Shown here piece by piece: positions 1 to 8,335 of a stretch of DNA of 64,000 nt (positions within the stretch are counted from its first letter, which is position 1; every line of letters starts with the position of its first letter). The notes under the pieces are model-generated. The model made no database searches and was not told the origin of the DNA. It was given only the letters and a program-made list of their open reading frames with translations. The translations under genes and the position numbers were made by a program. The DNA is taken from positions 1-64,000 of the forward strand of contig NZ_CP141049.1 of assembly GCF_034627025.1 (NCBI RefSeq), given 5' to 3'. Origin of the DNA: Microvirga lotononidis. Lineage in GTDB: Bacteria; Pseudomonadota; Alphaproteobacteria; Rhizobiales; Beijerinckiaceae.

Positions 1-248
1 AGGTCAGTCGTCCCATGGGGCGAGCCTATGCCCTACGCACGAAAAGACCTAGGGCTATTGCTCGCGGGTGAGGTTCAACTTTCGCAACGGGTCGGAAACA
101 GAACCTCATCACCCAGGTGGTTAAAACCAGACCCTAGTCTGAGTTCAGAGGCCACTCACTGGATTAGTGTAACAAAAAACCCCGACAAAAGAGAACGAGC
201 GCCGTCCGATAGCCATCGCGCGGCGCTTTTGCTTGTCATGAGGTCACA

Positions 249-566
249 ATGACAGACGTGAATAGTCGCAGCCTCGCCGATTTCAAACGCTTCCTCGCCC
301 GGCCCGGTGCCACCATCGAGACCCTCCGGAACGATGTCATGGCGAGGAATGGTCAGACGCCCGAAACCCGCCCCCAGGCCTATGGCAGCCGCCAGGTCAA
401 GAAGCTCCAGGCCAATGCGGTCCAGTTCACCGGCGGCAACTGGCTCTGGCTCGGCAAGGCCGCCGAGTATCGGTTCTCGGGCGATGTCGTGACGATCGAC
501 GCCAGCAAGGACGGGTCGTTCAAGGACGTGATCGAATACAAACTTTCCGTCCAGCCTGCAGCTTAG
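249..566 (+). CDS. Conserved small protein of unknown function
   Basis: This 105-residue protein has no signal peptide or membrane segment and I do not recognise its family. The N-terminal third is polar and charged. The C-terminal part (about residues 58-100) alternates hydrophobic and polar residues with a Trp-rich GGNWLWLG stretch, which suggests a small beta-rich domain. A GAGG ribosome-binding site sits just before the ATG. It is the first of a collinear series of short genes running to 4.87 kb, with no promoter that I could assign. A plasmid or integrative-element role is suggested only by the two DNA methyltransferases in the same run. Confidence 0.6.
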   Translation: MTDVNSRSLADFKRFLARPGATIETLRNDVMARNGQTPETRPQAYGSRQVKKLQANAVQFTGGNWLWLGKAAEYRFSGDVVTIDASKDGSFKDVIEYKLSVQPAA

Positions 567-616
567 AACAGGAGACATTCATCGGACTGATCTGGATTCG
601 CAAAGACGATACCCGA

Positions 617-841
617 ATGGGCCTGCTCGATCAGAGCAACCAGCACATCTACGCCACCTATCGCGAGGTGAAGAAGCGCAAGGGCCCGGCCAACACCTTC
701 AGGGTGGAGGGCTACGCCCAGCGCGAGAAGAAGCATCCGGCCGAGGAAATCGAGTGGCCGGACGTGGACGCCGCCAAGCAGGCCTGCCAGCGGATCGCCG
801 CCTGCTACACCCAGGCGACTGTCCAGTCGGTCGCCAGCTGA
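617..841 (+). CDS. Small basic protein of unknown function
   Basis: The product is 74 residues, rich in Lys, Arg and Glu, with no membrane segment. It ends with a short predicted helix around DAAKQACQRIAACY. No family is recognised. It lies 50 bases after the previous gene and 9 bases before the next, all on the same strand, so co-transcription is likely. The ATG is the only plausible start in frame, although the ribosome-binding site in front of it is weak. A chance reading frame is possible, but the even spacing with its neighbours favours a real gene. Confidence 0.5.
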   Translation: MGLLDQSNQHIYATYREVKKRKGPANTFRVEGYAQREKKHPAEEIEWPDVDAAKQACQRIAACYTQATVQSVAS

Positions 842-850
842 GGATCACCC

Positions 851-1099
851 ATGACGTCGCCCGAATCCCAGCTTCGAAACCAGAAGCTCAAGCTGTTCGT
901 CGAGGAGGCGCTCGACGCCGGCGTGTTCTATGAGCGTGACCTGCAAGACCGGATCATTCCGCAGATCCTTCCCTTCGACGAAGCGGTCGATAATCTGATC
1001 GGCACCTTCACCAATCCCTCGTTTCAGGAACTTAGGGATCTGGAAGTTCGCGTCAGGGCTCTTCCCCGCGGATCCTGGGCGATCATTCACAAGGAGTAG
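851..1099 (+). CDS. Small acidic helical protein of unknown function
   Basis: This 82-residue protein is mostly alpha-helical in appearance, with acidic patches around FVEEALDAGVFYERDLQDR. It has no cysteine cluster and no transmembrane segment. The start follows a GAGGATC ribosome-binding site and lies 9 bases after the preceding stop. No family is recognised. Its position in the run before two DNA methyltransferases suggests an accessory role on a mobile replicon, but nothing in the protein itself shows a function. Confidence 0.5.
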   Translation: MTSPESQLRNQKLKLFVEEALDAGVFYERDLQDRIIPQILPFDEAVDNLIGTFTNPSFQELRDLEVRVRALPRGSWAIIHKE

Positions 1100-1123
1100 G
1101 ATGGGGGCGGATGCTACACGCTG

Positions 1124-1552
1124 ATGTTCAGCGACGGAACAGGCAAGCTCGCGATCGGTGTCGCTCACGATACCTATGATCGTCCGCTGCCGTTCGCTGA
1201 GGCACAACGCAGTGTGCTCGGGTATGAGATCTACACGATGCGCCATGCCGTCGAGGCAGAGCGTGAGATTGCCGGCGACCTCAAGGCGATCGCGGATAAC
1301 GGCTTTGCGCTGTATCAGAAGTTCCAGGGCCTCGAGTTCGACCACCGCATCTTCACGACAGCCCAGATCTCCGAAATCCGGCCCAATGGCCATGTCGTTC
1401 TGCGCCTCACGCTCCGCGGGAGCCGCAAGCATTACGAGGCCACCGTCGGCGCTCGCCTGCTAGAGCGCCGCATCGAGGAAGCCAAGAAGCGGGCCGCCCC
1501 ACAAGCGGCACGGCCAGAGCCCGTCGGCCAGACGGCTCTGTTCCTCGCCTAA
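1124..1552 (+). CDS. Unknown protein with a C-terminal charged helix
   Basis: The 142-residue product has a mixed alpha/beta N-terminal part and a basic helix near the C terminus (ARLLERRIEEAKKRA). It ends in PVGQTALFLA, which resembles the QADLFA and QYALFA tails of the two methyltransferases that follow. ATG 1124 is the first start after an in-frame TAG at 1097. An AAGGAG sequence lies too far upstream to be a normal ribosome-binding site, so the start is less certain than the frame. Function is unknown. Confidence 0.5.
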   Translation: MFSDGTGKLAIGVAHDTYDRPLPFAEAQRSVLGYEIYTMRHAVEAEREIAGDLKAIADNGFALYQKFQGLEFDHRIFTTAQISEIRPNGHVVLRLTLRGSRKHYEATVGARLLERRIEEAKKRAAPQAARPEPVGQTALFLA

Positions 1553-1644
1553 CCCCGAACCCCTCCGCACCAGACGGCCGGCCGCGCAGCTATCAGTTGC
1601 GCGTCGGCTTCGCTCGTCCAGATTCTCAACAGGAGCGTCCTTCG

Positions 1645-2499
1645 ATGCCCAAGCTCTCTAAGGAAGAAGCCGCACGCCACCAGGAGGCGGAGAAGCTTCT
1701 CGAAAAGGATGTCCTCACCGTCGCGGAGCGCGAGTTCGTTCTGGAACACTGGCACGAGGGCGCACGTCACCTGAACTCGGTTGCCGGTGCGTTCTTCACG
1801 CCTCTGGAGCTCGCCCGCGACTTTGCTGTCGAGGTCACAGGACGGAAGATCATTGATCTGTGTGCTGGCATCGGCCGGCTGTCCTACCTGATCAAGGTCG
1901 CGGCCGATTTCTCCCGCCAGCCGCTGGACCTCACCTGCGTCGAGATCAACAAGGACTACGTCGAGGTTGGCCGCAAGATTCTCCCGGAGGCTCGGTGGAT
2001 CCACGCCGACGTGCTTGACCTCCCGAAGCTCGCTCTCGGCACGTTCGATTGCGCCATCGGCAATCCGCCGTTCGGAGCGATCCGGACGGATACAAAGGCG
2101 CCGCGGTACAAGGGCAGCCACTTCGAGTATGCGGTCATCGATCTCGCATCGGATCTGGCCGATTACGGGGTCTTTATCGTTCCGCAGGGGTCGGCACCCT
2201 TCCATCTGAGCGGAACCCAGACGTTCAGGCACGCGACCTCGCAGAAATACGAGGCATTTATCAAATCGACTGGAATCTCGCTGCAGCCGAACTGCGGCCT
2301 CGATACCTCCGGTTACGATCACCTCTGGCGTGGAACGTCACCCCGCACCGAGATCGTCTGCGCGGATTTCAAGGACATCAGGGCTGAGCGTCAGTCCATC
2401 CACGATTCTCAAGAATCTCACATCCCAGGCCTCAAGGCCGGCCCTTCGATCAATCCCGCTATCGCGCGTCGGCCCCAGCAGGCCGATCTCTTTGCCTGA
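1645..2499 (+). CDS. Class I SAM-dependent DNA methyltransferase (adenine type)
   Basis: The 284-residue protein shows the class I SAM-dependent fold: a motif I-like DLCAGIGRLS and an acidic loop CVEINKDY after strand 2. It has the amino-methyltransferase signature NPPF (in AIGNPPFGAI), which in this family holds the target amino group, normally of adenine. No target-recognition domain is obvious. I chose ATG 1645 over the start 48 bases upstream because AGGAG lies at the right distance from it. No restriction endonuclease is adjacent, so a solitary regulatory or anti-restriction methylase is more likely than a restriction-modification pair. RNA or protein methylation cannot be excluded. The next gene is a second, unrelated methylase 8 bases away. 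Confidence 0.75.
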   Translation: MPKLSKEEAARHQEAEKLLEKDVLTVAEREFVLEHWHEGARHLNSVAGAFFTPLELARDFAVEVTGRKIIDLCAGIGRLSYLIKVAADFSRQPLDLTCVEINKDYVEVGRKILPEARWIHADVLDLPKLALGTFDCAIGNPPFGAIRTDTKAPRYKGSHFEYAVIDLASDLADYGVFIVPQGSAPFHLSGTQTFRHATSQKYEAFIKSTGISLQPNCGLDTSGYDHLWRGTSPRTEIVCADFKDIRAERQSIHDSQESHIPGLKAGPSINPAIARRPQQADLFA

Positions 2500-2506
2500 G
2501 GTTTCC

Positions 2507-3256
2507 ATGACGCTGAACAAAGGAATGGGCGGTCACCACTCGGCGGCCGCCATGACCGAGACCTGGTTGACCCCGCCCGGCATCATCCAGGCGCTTGGCA
2601 GCTCGTCCTCATTCGACTTGGATCCATGTGCTGCTCCAAAGTCGCGCCCCTGGGACACCGCCCGGAATCATTACACCTGGCCGGAGCAGGATGGCCTGAG
2701 GCTGCCCTGGGAGGGCAGGGTGTGGCTCAACCCGCCTTATGGACGCGCCATGACGGATTGGCTCAAGAAGATGAGCCGTCACAACAAGGGAACGGCTCTG
2801 ATCTTCGCCCGGACCGAGACCGAGGCCTATCACGAGTTTGTCTGGCCCTACGCATCAGGTCTCCTTTTTCTCAGGGGCCGTCTTCACTTCCATTACCCCG
2901 ACGGCCGGAGAGCCGAAGCCAATTCCGGTGCTCCCAGCGTTCTCGTCGCCTATGGCGAGGAGGATGTGGAGCGATTGATCCAGAGCGGCCTCGAGGGCGC
3001 CTTCGTCGGCCTGACCCGTCCGGTGCTGCTGCACATGGTGCTTAACTTCGAGCAGCCCATGCCGCATTGGCGCGAGGTAGTCTGCGACGCGATCAAGAAT
3101 CTCGGCGGCATGGCGAAGCTAAAGGACATTTACGCAGCGCTCGAGGACCATCCCAAAGCTAAGGGAAACCCTCACTTCCGCGAGAAAATTCGCCAGACGA
3201 TCGGCAGGCTTGGCCTCCCACGCATCGACAACGGGCAATACGCCCTGTTCGCCTGA
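2507..3256 (+). CDS. Phage-type DNA N6-adenine methyltransferase
   Basis: The 249-residue protein has the layout of the phage DNA N6-adenine methyltransferase family. TWLTPPGIIQAL is followed by FDLDPCAAP, then VWLNPPYGR as the NPPY catalytic motif at about residues 76-84. The C-terminal 70 residues look like a separate small helical domain with a basic region (HFREKIRQTIGRLGL) that could contact DNA. ATG 2507 is the start because the upstream in-frame extension overlaps the previous methylase gene in a different frame. The gene follows that methylase by 8 bases. Such enzymes on phages and plasmids are known to protect DNA from host restriction; that role here is inferred. Confidence 0.8.
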   Translation: MTLNKGMGGHHSAAAMTETWLTPPGIIQALGSSSSFDLDPCAAPKSRPWDTARNHYTWPEQDGLRLPWEGRVWLNPPYGRAMTDWLKKMSRHNKGTALIFARTETEAYHEFVWPYASGLLFLRGRLHFHYPDGRRAEANSGAPSVLVAYGEEDVERLIQSGLEGAFVGLTRPVLLHMVLNFEQPMPHWREVVCDAIKNLGGMAKLKDIYAALEDHPKAKGNPHFREKIRQTIGRLGLPRIDNGQYALFA

Positions 3257-3295
3257 AGCTCTCAAACCTGATCATTCCTAGCCAAGAGAATTGCC

Positions 3296-4054
3296 ATGAC
3301 GGAGAACGCCACCATTCTGTGCCAGACCGACGTTCGGGACTGGCGCATTGCTGAAGACAGCGCCGAGGACCTGGTCGGACGCCAGACAGAGGACTGGCTG
3401 GTCCAGGTTTCGCATTCTGCCTATCACGGCCTCACCCTTACCCTGAAAGCGCCGGACGGCTCCGACCGTGTGGTCGACATCGAGATCGATCAGGGCAACG
3501 TGGTGGTTCGCTCGTACCGAGGCGACGAGCCCGATGCGAAAATGATCATCGCGGCCGACGCCACCTATGTCTCTTCCTGTTCCGAAGTTGGGCTGCTCGG
3601 GCGCAAGCTCATCCGGTATGAGCCGGAGGACGCCGATTTTTACAGCGGCGAGGTCCCTGTCAACATGGGCACCCTGGCGACCGAGATCATTGCGACCGGC
3701 GATACCTTCCGGGCCAGTCTGGAATGGATCGGGGAGGGCGAGGATGGGGATTATCGTCCCGTCGATCCCAACGACCGTCCCATCCTTCGCTTCGATGTCT
3801 CCCAGAGGGGTGACAACGACGAATGGGAGGACGTGCCCGACAGCAGCTATTGCACTCAGCTCGATGCCCGCCTTCCCCGCCCGATCCGGGAACTCGCAGC
3901 GAGCTTGATCTTGAAGACCGTCGAAGAGGCCCATGCCGCAGGCCTGTCGCTCAAGCGGGTCTGCGAGCGTCTGTCCTGGATGGACGAGGCTGCCGCCAAA
4001 GCCGGCGACACCGCTCCCTTCCTGAAAACCGAATTCATTGCCGCCGCGGAGTGA
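3296..4054 (+). CDS. Acidic protein of unknown function
   Basis: The 252-residue product is acidic, with many Asp and Glu residues, and beta-rich for the first 180 residues. The last 60 residues form helices with two basic patches (LILKTVEEAHAAGLSLKRV). It has no signal peptide or membrane segment, and no family is recognised. It is 39 bases downstream of the adenine methyltransferase and 9 bases before the next gene, so it probably shares their transcript. Acidic DNA-mimic proteins occur near methylases on plasmids, but there is no motif here to claim that. Confidence 0.55.
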   Translation: MTENATILCQTDVRDWRIAEDSAEDLVGRQTEDWLVQVSHSAYHGLTLTLKAPDGSDRVVDIEIDQGNVVVRSYRGDEPDAKMIIAADATYVSSCSEVGLLGRKLIRYEPEDADFYSGEVPVNMGTLATEIIATGDTFRASLEWIGEGEDGDYRPVDPNDRPILRFDVSQRGDNDEWEDVPDSSYCTQLDARLPRPIRELAASLILKTVEEAHAAGLSLKRVCERLSWMDEAAAKAGDTAPFLKTEFIAAAE

Positions 4055-4063
4055 ACCAGTCCG

Positions 4064-4870
4064 ATGACCAAGAAACCGAACAAAGTTGAAGCTCGCTACA
4101 CCGTCATCCTGGACAATTGCGGTAACCCGGATCGGGGCCAGGATCCGTCGCGCCGGCTACCCGGGACCGTTCGGAAGGTTGTTCCGGTGGAGGATTTCGC
4201 AGCAGCCTCCAAAGACTGCCGGGATTACATCGAGGAGAATGACCTCGGCGGCGGCAATTGGACCGGCGGCGCGATACGGGAGAACGGCCAGCTCGTTGGC
4301 AAGGTCAGCTACAACGGGACCATCTGGCCACCTGGCGAGTTTGCCGTCGGCATGAAGCCGCTCTGGCCAGAACCGAAAGAGGAGGAGACTAAGCCGAAGG
4401 ACCCGCTCGAATGGGAGACGGCCCAGGTCGATACGCCGTATGGACCCATACTGATTGGCGGCTGCTTCCGGATCGGCAACGTGAAGAGCGTCGAGGGCAA
4501 GTTCTCCGTCGACGGGCAGCACTATGAGTTTATGACCTACGCAACCTTCGAGGAAACCGGCCTCAAGGAGATCCAGAACCACAACCTCCTCCGAAACGGC
4601 GTCTACTCAGACACCGTCGCTTCACCGAAGAAGGTTCAGGACGTCGTTCGGGCGGCCGTCGCCGCCTGGGCCTCAGTTCGGGCCAATATCGCCCTGATCG
4701 TCCGGAACGAAATCAAGGACACGAAAAAGTCGATCCAGCACGTCGAGCGGCAAATCTCCAGCTATGAGCAGCAGCTTGCCAAGGCTCGCGAGGAGCTTGC
4801 CAACCATCATGCTCAGATCAAGGCGCTTGACGAAAAAGCACTCACCTTGAACACCACTCTTGCGTATTGA
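4064..4870 (+). CDS. Plasmid-type protein with C-terminal coiled coil
   Basis: The 268-residue protein has two parts. Residues 1-90 carry a VPVEDFAAASKDCRDYI ... GGGNWTGG pattern that I associate with plasmid KfrB-like domains. Residues about 200-260 form a clear coiled coil rich in Gln, Lys and Glu. KfrB-like proteins accompany plasmid partition genes, but that assignment is tentative. The gene is the last of the run that begins at 249 and is followed within 10 bases by a hairpin. It may act in replicon maintenance; the sequence itself shows only the coiled coil. Confidence 0.55.
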   Translation: MTKKPNKVEARYTVILDNCGNPDRGQDPSRRLPGTVRKVVPVEDFAAASKDCRDYIEENDLGGGNWTGGAIRENGQLVGKVSYNGTIWPPGEFAVGMKPLWPEPKEEETKPKDPLEWETAQVDTPYGPILIGGCFRIGNVKSVEGKFSVDGQHYEFMTYATFEETGLKEIQNHNLLRNGVYSDTVASPKKVQDVVRAAVAAWASVRANIALIVRNEIKDTKKSIQHVERQISSYEQQLAKAREELANHHAQIKALDEKALTLNTTLAY

Positions 4871-4879
4871 TCGAAACAG

Positions 4880-4903
4880 GAGGCTGCCCACACGGGCGGC
4901 CTC
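4880..4903 (+). terminator. Hairpin ending the 0.2-4.9 kb gene run
   Basis: A 10-base-pair stem with one G-T wobble (GAGGCTGCCC pairing with GGGCGGCCTC around a 4-base loop) lies 9 bases after the preceding stop codon. No long T tract follows, so it may be a weak terminator or a 3' stabilising hairpin. Confidence 0.5.
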
Positions 4904-5016
4904 ATATCGTGTCGAACCATGGAGTCTGTCCGTTCTCGGTCTCACTGCTGACGCTTGGCGTACTTCCGGGCTGGGCCATTTTCGCACCTTGGCTCACCAC
5001 TATTAAGCGCTTTGAA

Positions 5017-6837
5017 TCAGTCCCCGTCGCACATGCGCCTTACCTTGGAGGCAAGCTCGGCATAGGTGTAGGGTTTGCCGATCAGATGTACTCCCGGGTC
5101 GAGCCGTCCGTGATGAACAATCGCGTTCGACGTATAGCCGGTGGTAAATAGGACCTTAAGATTGGGGCGTCGGCGAAGGACCTCGTCAGCCAGAACGCGC
5201 CCGTTCATCCCTCCTGTCAACACGACATCAGTGAAGAGCAGATCGATCTCGGGATGCTGCTCGAAAATTCCTAGAGCGGTACGGCCGTCAGAGGCCTCCA
5301 GAACGCGGTATCCCAATTCGCGCAGTGACTCGGTCGTAAACTGCCGCAGATCGCTCTGGTCCTCCACAACCAAGATGGTTTCTCCAAAACCCGACGGCAC
5401 TGCTGAGCTCTTCTCCAGGGATTCTGCGGAATGGGTTGCTGTGCCGATAAAGCGGGGCAGGTAGACCTTGACCGTCGTCCCCTCGCCAACCTCGCTATAG
5501 ATCTGCACATGCCCTTCGGATTGGCGCACGAAGCCATAGACCTGGCTCAGCCCAAGGCCCGTCCCCTTCCCCACCTCCTTTGTGGTGAAGAAGGGCTCGA
5601 ACACCTTTCCAAGTGTCGCCTTGTCCATGCCGGTGCCCGTGTCAGCGACCGCAATCAACACGTACTGTCCGGGAGAGACCTTCTCCGCGGCCTGCGCGGC
5701 GTACGCCTCATCCAAGTAGGCGTTTGCTGTCTCAATCGTCAGCTTGCCGCCGTCCGGCATGGCATCGCGAGCATTCACGGCCAAGTTGAGAAGCGCACTC
5801 TCTAGCTGGTTTGGGTCAACCTTCGTGCGCCAGAGGCCGCCAGCGAGAACGGTCTCCAGCGCCACCCACTCACCGAGACTCCGTCGCAACAGCTCCGACA
5901 TGCCGGCAACAAGGGCATTAGCATCAAGCGGCTTAGGGTCAAGCGGCTGTCGCCGCGAAAAGGCAAGGAGTCGGTGTGTCAGGGTTGCGCCCCGGCGGGC
6001 ACCGTCGAGGGCCATGTCCTTGGCCCGCTCAATCCGACTGGTGACCGATGACGGCGGCAGCGAGCCGAGATGCCTCCCGATGGTATCAAGTCCCCCGATC
6101 ACGATTGTCAGCAGGTTGTTGAAGTCGTGGGCGATGCCTCCGGTCAGCTGTCCAACAGCCTCCATCTTCTGAGCCTGAACGAGAGCAGCCTCAGCTTTGC
6201 GGCGCTCGGCAACCTCGAGCTCCAGTTCCCGAGTTCGCTGGGCAACGCGCTCCTCCAGCGTCTCATTCAGATGCCGAAGGTCTTCGTTCAAACGTGCAGC
6301 TTCCGCTAAGGCGTGTTGCAGCTCGGTTGCTTTGGTTTCGATCTCGGCACGGGCACCATCAAGGGCTTTCGCCAATGCAACGGCACGCTTGGTTGCATCC
6401 CCCGCGGCTGCGGCAACCCCGAGTGCAGCCTCGCGGGAACTCTCGGTCCGTAGAAGCGCTCCCAAAAGTGGAAAGGCTGCCCCATCGAGGTATGATACCG
6501 TTACCTTCGAGGATCCGCCGATCAGCGCGAGAACGGTCCCATCCTGTCCAATGAACGCATGCACCGGTTTGAGGGTAGCTCGATCGGGATAGGCTATCTC
6601 CCCCTTGAACTCGCCCGGCGCGCGACAGGAGGCCAGGAAATGCCTCCATGTTGTTCCTCCGGGTAGAGTCTGGGGAAACCCCGGTGCTGGCCTCAGAGCG
6701 CCCACCTCGGGATCCTGAATAAGAATGAGGAGCATCTCAGCTCCCCAATACTGGGCCAATGCCGCCGCGGCTGTGCTCCGGCGCCGGACATCGGACAGCT
6801 CGTTGACCAGCTCAACAACGTGGTTTCCGCTCAACAT
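5017..6837 (-). CDS. Hybrid histidine kinase with C-terminal receiver
   Basis: The 606-residue cytoplasmic kinase has four parts in order. A GAF-like N-terminal region spans about residues 1-140 and a coiled coil about 150-220. The HisKA dimerisation helix holds the phospho-acceptor in GGIAHDFNN, near residue 230. Next come the ATPase domain, with NLAVNARDAMPDGG, VADTGTGMD and GKGTGLGLS, and a receiver domain (VVEDQSDLRQ, LLFTDVVLTGG, FTTGYTSN, KPYTYAEL). No membrane segment is visible, so input must come from a soluble signal or partner. It lies 3 bases downstream of the FIST-domain gene, so the two are an operon. The C-terminal receiver suggests a phosphorelay to an unlinked partner. Confidence 0.93.
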   Translation of the reverse strand: MLSGNHVVELVNELSDVRRRSTAAAALAQYWGAEMLLILIQDPEVGALRPAPGFPQTLPGGTTWRHFLASCRAPGEFKGEIAYPDRATLKPVHAFIGQDGTVLALIGGSSKVTVSYLDGAAFPLLGALLRTESSREAALGVAAAAGDATKRAVALAKALDGARAEIETKATELQHALAEAARLNEDLRHLNETLEERVAQRTRELELEVAERRKAEAALVQAQKMEAVGQLTGGIAHDFNNLLTIVIGGLDTIGRHLGSLPPSSVTSRIERAKDMALDGARRGATLTHRLLAFSRRQPLDPKPLDANALVAGMSELLRRSLGEWVALETVLAGGLWRTKVDPNQLESALLNLAVNARDAMPDGGKLTIETANAYLDEAYAAQAAEKVSPGQYVLIAVADTGTGMDKATLGKVFEPFFTTKEVGKGTGLGLSQVYGFVRQSEGHVQIYSEVGEGTTVKVYLPRFIGTATHSAESLEKSSAVPSGFGETILVVEDQSDLRQFTTESLRELGYRVLEASDGRTALGIFEQHPEIDLLFTDVVLTGGMNGRVLADEVLRRRPNLKVLFTTGYTSNAIVHHGRLDPGVHLIGKPYTYAELASKVRRMCDGD

Positions 6838-6840
6838 ACG

Positions 6841-8001
6841 CTATTCCGGAAACACACACACAACCGCCGTGCAATTGTGAAACCCTTCAAACTGCCCCTC
6901 AGCCCGTGCGATCTGGCCATGGGTGTTGCAGCCGGCCAGATCAACCGGACCGAGCTTGTCCCTCACGGCGCCCAGCTCGAAATCGAACTCGTCCCCAAGG
7001 CGCAGGCGCGTTGCAACACAGTCGAAGAAGAGGGCCGCTTTGGGTCGATGGGTTCGCAAGGCCTTGAGCGCAGCATCAGTGGCTGTCTGAGCCGCATCGA
7101 CTGCAGAGCGGTTAGAGGTGCGCATGATGCGGACGATGCTGCCGACGGGAACCTCAGAGGCGCACAGGATCGAGCCATCGGCATTGATCGCGAGCGGCAC
7201 TCGGAGACGGAAGCTTCCTCCGATATCGACCCCTAAGATGTTGTGCAGGAAGAACGGCAGGGGTGAAGCAATGTCGATCGCTTGTCCCGACGCCTCGGCA
7301 TGCTGTTGAAACGCTTCAACTGCAGGCAGGCCGTTGAGGCTGATCAGGTGCATGCCACGGGCTTCGGTTACCCTGAAGGGCTCGCTGGCCGGCAGCCAGC
7401 CATGGCTTACACCGATCCCGATCGGCTTCTCGGAGAGGATCTCGAGCGCCACCGCCGCATCAGTCAGAACCTCAGTACCGTGGAAGACGACAGTACGCTG
7501 GAACTGTGCATTATCCCCAGCCCCGCCGCCGAAGAACTGGTACTGGCCCGCAGAGGCGACTGTGAGCTCTTCAACCAGGGCATCCGCATGTCCTGCAAGA
7601 GCATCTGTCATGATCATGGCCGAGCGATAGCCGACGCTTTGGTCCGAGCGGCCACGGAACCCGGACACCATCTGACGAGCCGCTGAGAGTGGATCGCTGC
7701 TGATGCCTCGGCCTGCGGTGGCGGTGAAGTATGCGTCCCCGCCTTTAAACGCCATGGCGCAAGCCAAACCCTCGCCCCTGGCTTGGTGCGTGAACTCGCC
7801 CGCCGAGGATGCGCCGACCATGGCGTTGGGCTGGCACTCGGCATGAAGGGCGTGAAGGAGCGCTTCATAATCATACTTGGGCGCGGCGAAGACGATGAGC
7901 GCGTCCGGCCGGCCCTTGAGGGCGGCGTTGACCTTGGAGCCGAGTTCACGCCCAGCCTCGGAGCTGTCGTTGAGGCTGGTATAAACAACTGCCGTTTCCA
8001 T
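6841..8001 (-). CDS. FIST-domain sensory protein
   Basis: The 386-residue protein matches the FIST_N plus FIST_C architecture: a periodic first half with AMVGASSAGEFT and QYQFFGGGAGDNAQF, and a second half with ALFFDCVATRLRLG and LAGCNTHGQIA. FIST domains are known as small-ligand sensor modules linked to signal transduction, and the Cys in the FFDC and AGCNTHG motifs fits that family. ATG 8001 is preferred to the start 33 bases upstream because GAGAGG stands just before it. It is the first gene of a two-gene operon with the hybrid kinase. The obvious inference is that it senses a metabolite and controls that kinase. Confidence 0.88.
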   Translation of the reverse strand: METAVVYTSLNDSSEAGRELGSKVNAALKGRPDALIVFAAPKYDYEALLHALHAECQPNAMVGASSAGEFTHQARGEGLACAMAFKGGDAYFTATAGRGISSDPLSAARQMVSGFRGRSDQSVGYRSAMIMTDALAGHADALVEELTVASAGQYQFFGGGAGDNAQFQRTVVFHGTEVLTDAAVALEILSEKPIGIGVSHGWLPASEPFRVTEARGMHLISLNGLPAVEAFQQHAEASGQAIDIASPLPFFLHNILGVDIGGSFRLRVPLAINADGSILCASEVPVGSIVRIMRTSNRSAVDAAQTATDAALKALRTHRPKAALFFDCVATRLRLGDEFDFELGAVRDKLGPVDLAGCNTHGQIARAEGQFEGFHNCTAVVCVFPE

Positions 8002-8335
8002 GTTCCTCTCGTGTATCGCTGGGAGTGTCTGCAAACCGCAATGGAACTAGGGCATCGTTGTCGTTTCGCCATCTCAGGGAGCAGGATCTTTGCCGTGCAT
8101 TCGAATCCTGGTATTCCGAGCGAGTGCATCGGCTGCTAAGCGCTTGGTGATTATCGATTTTCCAGAGTTTCAGGTTTTTCCTTTCGACGCCAATCAGGTC
8201 GCGACATAGCCTGCACACTGGAACAAATGGGGCAAGGTCTCCCCCAACGGGGCGGTCGACACCTCCATTTCAAACTTCGAAACAAGTCCAAAGGATTGCC
8301 GGGCCGCCCTGCGGCTCCTGGCGATCGCCAATGCC

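Noticed and set aside
1..248. A 74-codon frame at the left edge of the window
   Set aside because: No family pattern or ribosome-binding site; it reads into the start of the first supported gene.
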